A DNA stretch of 64,000 nt, taken from NCBI GenBank assembly GCA_043808235.1, contig JAZDFC010000095.1, positions 62,001 to 126,000 of the forward strand, written 5' to 3'. How positions within the stretch are numbered: the stretch's first letter is position 1; each line of letters opens with the position of its first letter. Made by a program: the position numbers and the translations under genes. The notes under the pieces are model-generated. The model saw only the letters and a program-made list of their open reading frames with translations. It made no database searches and was not told the origin of the DNA. The DNA comes from JAZDFC01 sp043808235. GTDB taxonomy: Bacteria; Bacteroidota; Ignavibacteria; Ignavibacteriales; Melioribacteraceae. This document shows, piece by piece, positions 26,779 through 35,758 of this stretch.

Positions 26779-29430
26779 CTAAAAATTAAAATTGTAGTTT
26801 ATTCCTAATACTATTCTTCTCGGTTCGGAATACATCGATGGATTTGTTAAATATTCCGTTAATGAATTCGGACCTTGATATTCCGGTGTGTACCGGCTTA
26901 TAAGCGAATAACCCGCTCTGCCAGTATCGCTGTAAACACCGATCTCGTTTTTTGTATCGAGCAGATTATATACTCTGCAGAATATCGAGAATTGCTGATC
27001 GGCAATGAATAATTCTTTTGTGAATTGCAGATCGACATAGACTTTATTGGGCATACGGGCATTGTTTTCGAAACTTATTTGACTGGATTGGTTCCAGGTA
27101 GTATAAGGGAACCCGCTTTCGAATTTACCGATTATGCCGAAATCTAAATTATCCGGTATGGTATAGAATACCGAAAGATTTATGGTATGACGCTGATCCC
27201 AATTTAAAGGGATAACCTGGATGTTAGTTTTTTGTGGAGGATTTCCCTGAGCTTTATTAAATGCATCATTCGGATCGGAGGCATTTCCTTCTGAAACTTG
27301 CAGCGTATAGTCAAGCGAAACAGAAAGATGGTTATCCAATGTAGGGCGTTTAAAAAGCGAAATCGTAATTCCCTTCGTTTTACCGTAATCAAGGTTTGTG
27401 TATAATGCAAATCTGTCGCCTGCAACGTAAGTGTTGTATATCTCGGTACCGAGTAGGTTGCTTACATCTTTAAAGTAACCGATGACCTCTAAACCGACTG
27501 TTTCAAAAAATTTGTAGTGAAGACCTAATTCATAAGCAGTAGTCGATTCGGCATTCAAATTTGCATTCCCCATCAAAGTATAAAGTCCACCGGGACCGAC
27601 CCTAAAATTCCGGTTGGTATATAAATATTCGTAATCTGGAATTCTGAAGAAATGTCCGTAACTAAAATGAATACTTCCATCAGCGGAAATAGGAAATGCA
27701 ACACCTATCCGTGGACTTAATTGCGTTTGAATATCCGAGTCAACCTTTTCGGAATTTTCCGGATCTCTATAATCCGTTGGAATCTTACCCTTCGAATCAA
27801 AATAGTCGAAACGAACACCTGCGTTAATTATAATGCTCTCATATTCTATCTTATCCTGAATATAAAAAGCTATCGTCATCGGAGTATATTCGAATTCTCC
27901 GCCGTTTAAAAACCTGTTAAAATCAAATATTGATGAAGGCTTACCATTGAATAAGGCATCCTGATTATTAAGAAATATTTTGTCGAGCCTTAATTCAAAC
28001 CCACTTTTAAATTCATTGAACTTACCGATTTGCGCAAGGAAATCTCCTTTTATAATATTTGATGTAGTCTCGCGTGTATCGTTAGTTCTTTCTGTTCCGC
28101 CGGTAAGAAAACTATATGCCGTAAGTTTTCGTAAGAGTTCAGGATTTGCATAACGCGGATCATCGATGTTTTCGAAAACATAAGATCGGTTCTTAGTAAA
28201 ACCAAAGGAATGTTTCAGAGTTAAAAAAGCCCTATCGGATAAAACATAGGTTAAAGAAAAAATATTGTTGAATGAGTTTTTAAAATGTTTTGTCAAACCA
28301 TCGGGATTGTATTTGAACTCATGATTGTACCATTGATTGTCGGATTTATCGAACAGAAATAAATTAGAGAGTTTAATACTTGAGGACGGATCAAAATTAA
28401 TTTTACCCTGGAAATTATATAACGTCGATGTATTCAAAGAAACAATTTCCTTATCCCCTGTTGCAACAATAGAGTAAGTATCGCCGGCTTGGTAAGAGCT
28501 GTCCTTCGGATTAAACCGTCTTTGTCCGAACAAGTATCCTTCATTATAATAGCGGCGGAATGATAAATTGTAATTCAGTTTCCCGCCGAATAAATTTATA
28601 GGTCCGCTTATATTACCTTTGACATCATTTATTGCCGCAGGTTTAATTTCATCTATATTGATAAAGATACTCTTATTTGAGCTGATATAATCGCCGGTGG
28701 AAACGTTGATATTACCGGTCAACTTATCGCTGCCTTGCTTAGTAATAATATCAACTATTCCCGACATTGCCTGTCCGTACTCGGCATTAAAAACTCCGCT
28801 TATAACTTTCACTTCTTCCATAAATTGAACATCGACATCTGTCGAACGGTCGCCGGTATAATTATCGGTTACAGAAATCCCGTCAATTAAATAACCTACT
28901 TCGGAAGTTCTGCCGCCGCGGATATGGATACCGCCTCCGGCATCAGTAACAACACCGGCTTTTAATTTTAATATATCACCCAGATTTTCGACCGGTAATT
29001 TTTTTATCTCTTCAGCCGAAACTGATAGCTCGCTCGAGGTCAAGTCTTTTTTAATTATCTCTCGATTTGCGGTAACTATTACTTCGTCCTGCACAATTGC
29101 CGAGCTTTCCATTTCAATATCGATGGTAGTGGTCTTGCCAGATGAAACTTTAACATCTTGAATTTTTGTATGCCGATATCCAAGCATCGATGCCACAACC
29201 GTATAGGTACCGGGATGAACATTAAGTAGAACATAATATCCATCGAGTTCGGCCGCTGCGCCGGTGTTCTTATTTTCTAATACAATGATTGCGCCGAACA
29301 GCGGCTCACCGGTTAATTTATCTTTAACATATCCCGCAACTTTTCCTTGTTGCTGCGAATATACATCCGGTGCGCTGATTGAACCGAGGATTAAAAACAA
29401 AAACGAAAGGGTAAAAATTATTTTTTTCAT
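26779..29430 (-). CDS. TonB-dependent outer-membrane receptor with carboxypeptidase-regulatory-like domain
   Basis: Outer-membrane active transporter, SusC/RagA-like in layout. Signal peptide (residues 1-25), CarboxypepD_reg-like domain (about 28-115; GKVAGYVKDKLTGEPLFGA, LDGYYVLLNVHPGTYTVVAS), plug domain (about 130-235; VENLGDILKLKAGVV, GGIHIRGGRTSEVGYLIDG), then a barrel ending in aromatic NYNFNF. First gene of the receptor/1044-aa/PorV-like operon, about 230 bp downstream of a terminator. It should import the oligosaccharide made by the surface enzyme. The plug and domain order are clear; the substrate is from context. Confidence 0.9.
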   Translation of the reverse strand: MKKIIFTLSFLFLILGSISAPDVYSQQQGKVAGYVKDKLTGEPLFGAIIVLENKNTGAAAELDGYYVLLNVHPGTYTVVASMLGYRHTKIQDVKVSSGKTTTIDIEMESSAIVQDEVIVTANREIIKKDLTSSELSVSAEEIKKLPVENLGDILKLKAGVVTDAGGGIHIRGGRTSEVGYLIDGISVTDNYTGDRSTDVDVQFMEEVKVISGVFNAEYGQAMSGIVDIITKQGSDKLTGNINVSTGDYISSNKSIFINIDEIKPAAINDVKGNISGPINLFGGKLNYNLSFRRYYNEGYLFGQRRFNPKDSSYQAGDTYSIVATGDKEIVSLNTSTLYNFQGKINFDPSSSIKLSNLFLFDKSDNQWYNHEFKYNPDGLTKHFKNSFNNIFSLTYVLSDRAFLTLKHSFGFTKNRSYVFENIDDPRYANPELLRKLTAYSFLTGGTERTNDTRETTSNIIKGDFLAQIGKFNEFKSGFELRLDKIFLNNQDALFNGKPSSIFDFNRFLNGGEFEYTPMTIAFYIQDKIEYESIIINAGVRFDYFDSKGKIPTDYRDPENSEKVDSDIQTQLSPRIGVAFPISADGSIHFSYGHFFRIPDYEYLYTNRNFRVGPGGLYTLMGNANLNAESTTAYELGLHYKFFETVGLEVIGYFKDVSNLLGTEIYNTYVAGDRFALYTNLDYGKTKGITISLFKRPTLDNHLSVSLDYTLQVSEGNASDPNDAFNKAQGNPPQKTNIQVIPLNWDQRHTINLSVFYTIPDNLDFGIIGKFESGFPYTTWNQSSQISFENNARMPNKVYVDLQFTKELFIADQQFSIFCRVYNLLDTKNEIGVYSDTGRAGYSLISRYTPEYQGPNSLTEYLTNPSMYSEPRRIVLGINYNFNF

Positions 29431-29622
29431 ATCTAACCAAAAAATTCTTACAAGAACTTTTTAAATTTTTGTTAGTACTGCAAGGGTGTTACCCCATAAA
29501 ACTTTAAAACCGCACTCACAATTGATCAATAACTAACTATGTAAATAAGGCATTTCCAATCCTGTGAATAAACTAATCGGGATTAAAAGAATATTTTATA
29601 GAACACTTCAAAAGTAAAACCA

Positions 29623-29652
29623 GGGACGGTATCATATTTCAGATACCGTCCC
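29623..29652 (-). terminator. Rho-independent terminator after the CBM9-like gene
   Basis: Perfect 11-bp stem GGGACGGTATC / GATACCGTCCC, 8-nt loop. On the minus strand it is followed by TGGTTTTACTTTT. It lies 10 bp after the stop codon and separates this gene from the receptor operon. Confidence 0.85.
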
Positions 29653-29662
29653 GCGGTAAAAA

Positions 29663-31414
29663 CTATTTAACTAAAAGCATTTTGCGGGTTTGAATAAAAT
29701 TATTTGTTCTGAGAGTATAGAAATAAACACCGCTGGTTAGATTTTTAGCATCGAATGAAACGTTGTAAGAACCCTTGTTTTGGCTCTGGCTAACGAGTCT
29801 CGAAACTTCATTCCCGAGTATATCGTAAACAATTAGAGAGACATAAGAATTTTCAGGAATTGAATAATTGATTACTGTTGTCGGGTTGAATGGATTAGGA
29901 TAATTCTGCTGTAAATTATACGAAGTTACGACACTGCCTTCGATTGGTTCAACAGAGTTTGGATCCGGCGAGAGTGTAACAGCGCGATACAAAAAGTATT
30001 TTTCGAAACCAGGATCGACCCATTGAGTTCCCCACCAATTTGGTGCATAATCCGAAACTTGTGCATCAAAGGCAACTGCATCAGCTCTATCCATATCCCA
30101 GATTACAACGCTAAGAACTACATCATCGCCAACAGAATAACCGAAATATTCGGTATGAACAACAGTTTCAAGAGTATAGCCAGCGTCATCGCCACCTATT
30201 TCAGTGTGTGATACTGTTCCGGCAGGAGTCCAACTCGCACCCTCGGCGCCTCCGGCGGGAACATTTCCGTTCACTTCAAATACAGCGGTTGATCCAATTG
30301 CATCATTGAAAAACATATTTTTAACTTCCATTCTCGAAGCGCCGTCAGGTATCTCTCCTTTGTTTGTCATCCAAAGGAATAATCCATCAGCTTCCCATCC
30401 GGGCGACCATTTGCAAACCGATTTATCATCGGAAGAAACGCCTATGTAAAGATCGGTTCCATTATGCATAAATTTTACATTTGCCATGCTTTGATCTTCA
30501 TAGGCATTTAAAGTATCATTCCATTGCATGTACCAACCGCCCGAGCTGCTTCCACTGCCTTTACCAACGGTTACACTTTCAGCAGAATTCCAAAAACCTT
30601 CTGTTAATTGACCATCGAGTGTAATGGTTTGGTCTGTTGCGTATGCAGTTTTCTTTGGAGGATCAGCTAATTTTAACTTTCTATAAACTCCTCCCCATTC
30701 GCTTCCCCACCATTCTTTGTAATAAGAACCGATGGTCCATTCTTCACCGGCTGTACCGGTTTGTTTATCTGGATCGAATATGTTCATCGCAACTGAAACT
30801 TCGCCAAAAGGATCAGTAAAGCCAAGAACATCAAGGTGGATAACTATTTCGGCTGTATAACCGGCATCTATCTGCGTAGTATCATTTACTACTGTTCCCG
30901 GCATTTTATATCCAACACCTTCAACAGCTCCTGCAGATGCATTTGTTTCAAAAACCATATCAGGATTTACTCCTCCGGCATTAAAATACATTTTAACTTC
31001 TTTATCCGTGCCAGTGGCATCCTGGATTTTCATAAACAATCCATCGCCTTCCCAGCTGCCGCCCCATTTATTTACATATTTGTCATTTGAATTAAGAGAT
31101 ATGTAAAGATCCAATCCATCGTGCATGATCATTACAATCGTTGTTGAGGAATCAACAACAGCGTCGCCATCAACTACCAATCCGCCGGTTGTTGTATAGC
31201 TTACGTCTCCAGGTAAAGTACCCGGGCCAAATACAAGATAATCAAATCTTCTTGCCCATTCGTTTTCGGTCAATTGACCATCGAGTGTTATTGTGTTCTC
31301 CACTGATACAACTTGAATAAATTCAGGATCAGCATGTTGTGCTTTTACGCCTGAATTAAAGAAGAATAGCATTACTCCCATGCTAATAAAAATCATGGTT
31401 TGTAGTTTTTTCAT
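29663..31414 (-). CDS. Secreted protein with two CBM9-like domains and T9SS sorting domain
   Basis: Signal peptide (residues 1-25, GVKAQ). Two homologous sugar-binding-like domains of the CBM9/DUF1083 type, about 30-250 and 255-480, each opening with the same phrase (ITLDGQLTENEWARRFD and ITLDGQLTEGFWNSAE) and containing DLYISLNSNDK or DLYIGVSSDDKS. C-terminal T9SS type A domain (YNLQQNYPNPFNPTTVINY, YDILGNEVSRLV, GVYFYTLRTNN). Expected on the cell surface as a glycan-binding protein. It is 35 bp after the LacI-type gene and closed by a strong terminator, so regulator and binding protein form one unit. Confidence 0.85.
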   Translation of the reverse strand: MKKLQTMIFISMGVMLFFFNSGVKAQHADPEFIQVVSVENTITLDGQLTENEWARRFDYLVFGPGTLPGDVSYTTTGGLVVDGDAVVDSSTTIVMIMHDGLDLYISLNSNDKYVNKWGGSWEGDGLFMKIQDATGTDKEVKMYFNAGGVNPDMVFETNASAGAVEGVGYKMPGTVVNDTTQIDAGYTAEIVIHLDVLGFTDPFGEVSVAMNIFDPDKQTGTAGEEWTIGSYYKEWWGSEWGGVYRKLKLADPPKKTAYATDQTITLDGQLTEGFWNSAESVTVGKGSGSSSGGWYMQWNDTLNAYEDQSMANVKFMHNGTDLYIGVSSDDKSVCKWSPGWEADGLFLWMTNKGEIPDGASRMEVKNMFFNDAIGSTAVFEVNGNVPAGGAEGASWTPAGTVSHTEIGGDDAGYTLETVVHTEYFGYSVGDDVVLSVVIWDMDRADAVAFDAQVSDYAPNWWGTQWVDPGFEKYFLYRAVTLSPDPNSVEPIEGSVVTSYNLQQNYPNPFNPTTVINYSIPENSYVSLIVYDILGNEVSRLVSQSQNKGSYNVSFDAKNLTSGVYFYTLRTNNFIQTRKMLLVK

Positions 31415-31449
31415 ATTACCTCCCGTTTGATTTAAGTTAATTCTAACAA

Positions 31450-32466
31450 CTAATTATTCAATATATTTCTACAAGAATCTCCGATAATAATTCCGGTTGA
31501 TATTTTTATATGTTGTACAGCTGTTTGATTTTTATTTAAGATACGGTTCAGTAAAATATTTGCGGCTGTCTTTCCTATTTCTGCCGTTGGCACGTGTACG
31601 GTAGTTAGTTTCGGATATACATAATTCGATAGCATAGTATGATCGAATCCTGCCACGCCGATATCATCAGGAATTTTTTGACCAAGCGAACTGATAATGC
31701 TATAACATCCAACAGCCATCATATCGTTCGAGGCAAATATTACATCGGGTTTGTCAATAAGACTTAGTAACCTACTGGCTGCAATTTTCCCACCTTCAAT
31801 AGTAAAATCACCCCCTATCATCCATTCTTCTCTAATATCAATTCTATTCTCGCGCAATGCTGAGATATATCCCTCGGTTCTTTCGATCGCATCGTTGTTA
31901 CTTGACGGACCTTTTATTAAAGCTATCTTTTTATAACCATAAGAATTGATAAGAAAATTAACTATTGAAAATGAGCCTTGAAAATTATCAATACTCACTG
32001 TATCCAAATTCTGAAGTTCGGTTTTTCCATTAACTAATATTATTGGCGTGTTGCTATTTGTTACGACTTCTTTTAACTGGTTAGTTAAGGATGGAATCAT
32101 TAAAATTACACCATCAACCATGCTCTGACCCATAAAATTCATGATTGATTCGAAAATATTTCTTTCGCTGTGTGAGCTGGCAACAATCACATGATAACCA
32201 CCTTTATAAGCAATTTCATCAACACCTCTGACAATTTCAGTATAGAAATCACCTTGGATATCAGGAAGGACAAGCCCAATAATTTTTGTATTCTGTCTTA
32301 CAAGATTTCGAGCTGAGATATTCGGTTTGTAATCTAATTCTTTTGCGATGGATAATACTTTTTGGAGCGTAGCATTGTTTACTTTCTTATCACCATTTAT
32401 AGCGCGGGAAACGGTTGCAATAGAAACTCCAGCTGCTTTTGCTAAATCTTTAATTGTTATTTTCAT
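31450..32466 (-). CDS. LacI-family transcriptional regulator
   Basis: N-terminal LacI-type helix-turn-helix and hinge (MKITIKDLAKAAGVSIATVS, then RAINGDKKVNNATLQ, YKPNISARNLVRQ; residues 1-60) and a type 1 periplasmic-binding-like effector domain (about 62-335; IGLVLPDIQGDFYTEIVRGV, DVIFASNDMMAVGCYS, IGVAGFDHTMLSNYVYP). 338 aa is standard. A perfect palindromic operator lies in its own promoter, so it is autoregulated. Its position at the head of the glycan locus makes the locus oligosaccharide the likely inducer. Confidence 0.93.
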   Translation of the reverse strand: MKITIKDLAKAAGVSIATVSRAINGDKKVNNATLQKVLSIAKELDYKPNISARNLVRQNTKIIGLVLPDIQGDFYTEIVRGVDEIAYKGGYHVIVASSHSERNIFESIMNFMGQSMVDGVILMIPSLTNQLKEVVTNSNTPIILVNGKTELQNLDTVSIDNFQGSFSIVNFLINSYGYKKIALIKGPSSNNDAIERTEGYISALRENRIDIREEWMIGGDFTIEGGKIAASRLLSLIDKPDVIFASNDMMAVGCYSIISSLGQKIPDDIGVAGFDHTMLSNYVYPKLTTVHVPTAEIGKTAANILLNRILNKNQTAVQHIKISTGIIIGDSCRNILNN

Positions 32467-32480
32467 TTGGCTCAGAAAGT

Positions 32481-32494
32481 TGTAAACGTTTACA
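32481..32494. promoter_or_regulatory. LacI-type operator TGTAAACGTTTACA
   Basis: A perfect 14-bp palindrome with the central CG typical of LacI/CcpA-family operators. It lies 15 bp upstream of the regulator's start codon and covers the predicted transcription start. I found no second perfect copy in the window. Confidence 0.85.
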
Positions 32495-32498
32495 TTCT

Positions 32499-32527
32499 AA
32501 AATAATTTAAAGATTTTCTTTTGTCAA
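32499..32527 (-). promoter_or_regulatory. Promoter of the LacI-type gene
   Basis: On the minus strand TTGACA (32527-32522), a 17-bp spacer and TATTTT (32504-32499). The start point would fall near 32492, inside the operator. Confidence 0.65.
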
Positions 32528-33070
32528 GATAAATTTTCGCATATTCAAAATAAGTTTAAGAAGTGGTTATTTCATATCAATTAACAAATATTTACTATTA
32601 TAATGAATAGTAACACTTATTTTTTCATTATAGTTCCGATTCAATATAATGAAAATTTTACATTTCTTATGTAATTTTACAACAGTAAACGCATTTGAAT
32701 TTACAAAATGATACTGTAAATTCTTTTATATATTCGGAGTATCAGGAATAATTAGTACAATTTGCTGACACGGTTTCCACAAGAACGCATTAAATGATTG
32801 GAGAAGAAAATTAAGTTAAGTGTCGACAACGCGGAATAATTCGAAAGTGGAATAATCGCTTCCATACGAAAATGACAATAGAAATGAGAAGCAAAAAACA
32901 TCCAATGATGCATGTTTTTATAAAAGTCTCATTCAATCCATTTACAAAATAGTAAAAATAAATATTTTTGTGATTAAGGAATTCTTAGTTAGTTTTCTCC
33001 AACTAATTTGTTTTAGTTTTGATTAAATGTCATGACTCTCATGACAATATTTATCAATTTCGGAGATTAC
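32528..33070. other. AT-rich intergenic region, divergent between two gene blocks
   Basis: No gene or ORF of note. It holds two weak inverted repeats: TATAATGAA (32599-32607) with TTCATTATA (32624-32632), and AAAAACAT (32894-32901) with ATGTTTTT (32912-32919). A GGAG-type ribosome site precedes the next gene. Confidence 0.5.
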
Positions 33071-33721
33071 ATGAAAATTTATTTATTTCTAATATTTCTG
33101 CCTATTTACGTTCATGCGGCAATTGGGGTTGGTTATTCAAGCGCAGGCCATATTCCCGTCGAACTTACATCGTTCACCGCTAATTTTAAAAATGAAAATG
33201 TTGTTCTTAGTTGGCAAACTGCAACCGAGTTGAATAATGCCGGATTTGATATTGAACGGTCATATGATATGCAATGTTGGAATGCAATCGGATATATCCA
33301 AGGAAATGGAACAACAACCGAGATATCGAATTATTCATTTGTTGATTTCCCCTCGTTGACATTTCAAAATATCTACTATAGATTAAAACAGAATAATTTC
33401 GATGGAACTTACTCCTATTCAAGTATTATTGCAGTAACAGATAAATTTACCCCTACAGAATTTTTACTTAATCAAAACTACCCGAATCCTTTCAATCCTA
33501 CTACTACTATTGAATTTTTTATTCCGACTTCGAATAGAGTTACTTTGAAGGTTTATGATATTTTAGGCAGAGAAGTAGCGGAATTGCTAATTGATGTTCA
33601 AAAGGAAGCTGGTAAATACGTTGTTGAATTCGATGCAACGAGCTTATCTTCCGGAACATATATTTATCGATTAACTGCCGGGACGTATGTTTCAAATAAG
33701 AAAATGATTGTTGTAAAATAA
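33071..33721 (+). CDS. Small T9SS-sorted secreted protein
   Basis: 216 aa from the ATG at 33071, which has CGGAG a few bases upstream and a signal peptide directly after it (KIYLFLIFLPIYVHA); the longer frame from 33032 would put 13 extra residues before it. Residues about 25-120 are a compact Fn3-like domain with the phrase PVELTSFTANFKNENVVLSW and ATELNNAGFDIERS, common in secreted proteins of this group. The rest is a T9SS type A sorting domain (FLLNQNYPNPFNPTTTIEF, KVYDILGREVAELL, SGTYIYRLTAG). Function unknown. It precedes two FISUMP proteins on the same strand by 10 bp, so they probably form an operon. Confidence 0.8.
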   Translation: MKIYLFLIFLPIYVHAAIGVGYSSAGHIPVELTSFTANFKNENVVLSWQTATELNNAGFDIERSYDMQCWNAIGYIQGNGTTTEISNYSFVDFPSLTFQNIYYRLKQNNFDGTYSYSSIIAVTDKFTPTEFLLNQNYPNPFNPTTTIEFFIPTSNRVTLKVYDILGREVAELLIDVQKEAGKYVVEFDATSLSSGTYIYRLTAGTYVSNKKMIVVK

Positions 33722-33731
33722 GGTAAGTATA

Positions 33732-34676
33732 ATGAAACTAAAAATATTCTTTCTGATGATTTTATTAAATGGAGTCTTAGTTGATAGCTTCTCCCAAAAT
33801 TCAGCTCCGGTAGTAAGTAATGTAACTTTCACAGAATTAAATGGGATTGTTGACATATATTATGACCTTAATGATCCGGATGGTGATTTAATGATAGTTC
33901 ATATTTTAGTATCCGATAACGGAGGCGCTACATTTGATTTTCCTTGTACACAAACTACTGGAGATATTGGAAATGGGATTTCAAATGGAATAGAAAAACA
34001 TATTATTTGGAATTATGTTCTTGAACCTGGCAGCCACAGTGGTGATAACTTTATCATAAAAATTATTGCGAATGATGGTGTGGGAGATGGGCCGCCTTGT
34101 GCAGGCATCTCAACAGTCACTTATTACGATAAAATTTATAACACAGTACAAATTGGTGACCAATGCTGGTTAAAAGAAAACCTTGATGTTGGAACAATGA
34201 TAAACGGTGAGGATGATCAGACCGATAACGGTATCATTGAAAAATATTGTTATAATAATCTTGAGACTAATTGTACAACTTACGGTGGTTTTTACCAATG
34301 GACTGAAGCAATGCAGTATAGCACGACGCCGGGCACACAAGGCATTTGTCCACCTAACTGGCATATCCCAACTAAAACAGAATTCGATATTCTGACAGCT
34401 GTTGTTAACAATGATGGTAACAAATTAAAAGCTATTGGAGAAGGATCAGGCGCCGGAGCCGGAACTAATACAAGCGGTTTTACTGCGTTGTTGGCAGGCT
34501 TCAGAAACAACTTTGGATTCTTTTATAATTTAGATAATTACTCTTACTTTTGGAGTTCCACTGAGTACGATTCAAATAATGCATACTATATGTATTTGTT
34601 AAATAGTAATAGCAATATAAACCTTATTAACAATATCAAGCTTTTTGGTTTCAATATTCGTTGCCTTAAGAACTAA
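33732..34676 (+). CDS. FISUMP-domain secreted protein (314 aa)
   Basis: Signal peptide (residues 1-22), then an Ig-like region (about 25-120; SDNGGATFDF), then a FISUMP domain (Fibrobacter succinogenes major paralogous domain, TIGR02145 type) from about 130: YNTVQIGDQCWLKENLDVGT, YGGFYQWTEAMQY, GICPPNWHIPTKTEFD, FWSSTEYD, and a terminal NIRCLKN. Role of FISUMP domains is not established; they are lectin-like (C-type-lectin/formylglycine-enzyme related) surface domains. 10 bp after the T9SS protein and 34 bp before a second FISUMP gene, so the set may work together at the cell surface. Confidence 0.82.
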   Translation: MKLKIFFLMILLNGVLVDSFSQNSAPVVSNVTFTELNGIVDIYYDLNDPDGDLMIVHILVSDNGGATFDFPCTQTTGDIGNGISNGIEKHIIWNYVLEPGSHSGDNFIIKIIANDGVGDGPPCAGISTVTYYDKIYNTVQIGDQCWLKENLDVGTMINGEDDQTDNGIIEKYCYNNLETNCTTYGGFYQWTEAMQYSTTPGTQGICPPNWHIPTKTEFDILTAVVNNDGNKLKAIGEGSGAGAGTNTSGFTALLAGFRNNFGFFYNLDNYSYFWSSTEYDSNNAYYMYLLNSNSNINLINNIKLFGFNIRCLKN

Positions 34677-34710
34677 TTACCAAATATTAAAAACATAATT
34701 GAGGAGACGC

Positions 34711-35367
34711 ATGAATAAAATTTCTTTACTTTTTCTTTTAATGTTATTACAAATATCCACTGTCTTTTTTGCTCAATCTCCGTGTCCTGATGCGCCATAT
34801 GTTTCACATGAAGGGAAAGTATATCACACAGTTCAGATCGGAAATCAATGTTGGTTAAAAGAGAATTTAAATGTTGGAATTATGATAGATTTAGTAAAAA
34901 ATGCATCGTATAATAAAATAGTTGAGAAATATTGTTATGGCAACGATACAAACAATTGTAATATTTACGGCGGACTTTACCAATGGAAAGAAGCGATGCA
35001 ATATGCAACAATCCCCCGCTCAAAAGGTATTTGCCCGGATGAATGGCATATCCCAACGTTAGCAGAATTTCAAACATTGGAAGCATATGTAAATAATAAC
35101 GCAGATGCCTTAAAAGCAAATGGTCAAGAAATGAGTATTGGGGATGACAAAAACTCAAGCGGTTTTTCAGCATTATTTGGAGGATACCGATCAGGTAATG
35201 TTACATTCGAGAATTTAAATTACAGCACACATTATTGGACCTCCACCGAGTACAGTGGAACTTACACCTACTTCATGTATTTGAGTAACGATAAAAGCAT
35301 TATTTATTTCAACCGCTTCAATAATCAAAAAGGTAATGGTTTGAGTGTCCGATGTATCAAGGACTGA
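34711..35367 (+). CDS. FISUMP-domain secreted protein (218 aa)
   Basis: Start set at the ATG 34711 because GAGGAG (34701-34706) lies directly upstream; a TTG 12 bases earlier would lie inside that site. Signal peptide (LLFLLMLLQISTVFFA) and then only the FISUMP domain (HTVQIGNQCWLKENLNVGIM, YGGLYQWKEAMQYATIP, GICPDEWHIPTLAEF, HYWTSTEYSG, SVRCIKD). It is a shortened paralogue of the preceding protein without the Ig-like part. Closed by a terminator. Confidence 0.82.
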   Translation: MNKISLLFLLMLLQISTVFFAQSPCPDAPYVSHEGKVYHTVQIGNQCWLKENLNVGIMIDLVKNASYNKIVEKYCYGNDTNNCNIYGGLYQWKEAMQYATIPRSKGICPDEWHIPTLAEFQTLEAYVNNNADALKANGQEMSIGDDKNSSGFSALFGGYRSGNVTFENLNYSTHYWTSTEYSGTYTYFMYLSNDKSIIYFNRFNNQKGNGLSVRCIKD

Positions 35368-35442
35368 GCGGTTCGATTTTTCTTTTTTCATCATGTACGT
35401 GTTAAAAAATATTTTAGTTATTTCACTGTCAAAATATTTTTG

Positions 35443-35468
35443 AATCCGCTAATAGGCGGGTTTTTTTT
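35443..35468 (+). terminator. Terminator after the FISUMP pair
   Basis: TCCGC..GCGGG hairpin with a short loop (CTAATAG region), followed by eight T. It ends the 33.1-35.4 kb unit. The rest of the 390-bp gap to the next gene holds no ORF and presumably the promoter of the Spy-like gene. Confidence 0.75.
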
Positions 35469-35758
35469 CTAACTGCAATAAAGCATTTCCCTTGTTGTAT
35501 TAAAGAAATTCCAAAAAAAAAATATTTTTGTCTTTTGACCCGCTTGACTTATTGATATAAGAGAGATAGGTAAAGCGACATTAATTGATAATGTATTCAC
35601 AACCACGCTCCACTTTAATTTATCGCTTATCTCCAAATTTTTCATTCAAATCAACAATAATTGTTGTTACAAATTATTACAATTCGGAAATAATAACTTA
35701 ACATTTCAAAAGTAGATTGCTCACTGAAATTATAATAATTAACAAACAGAGGTAAACA

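Noticed and set aside
34711..35367. Second FISUMP gene as a decayed copy of the first
   Set aside because: It has its own GAGGAG ribosome site, an intact signal peptide and a complete FISUMP domain with no frameshift.
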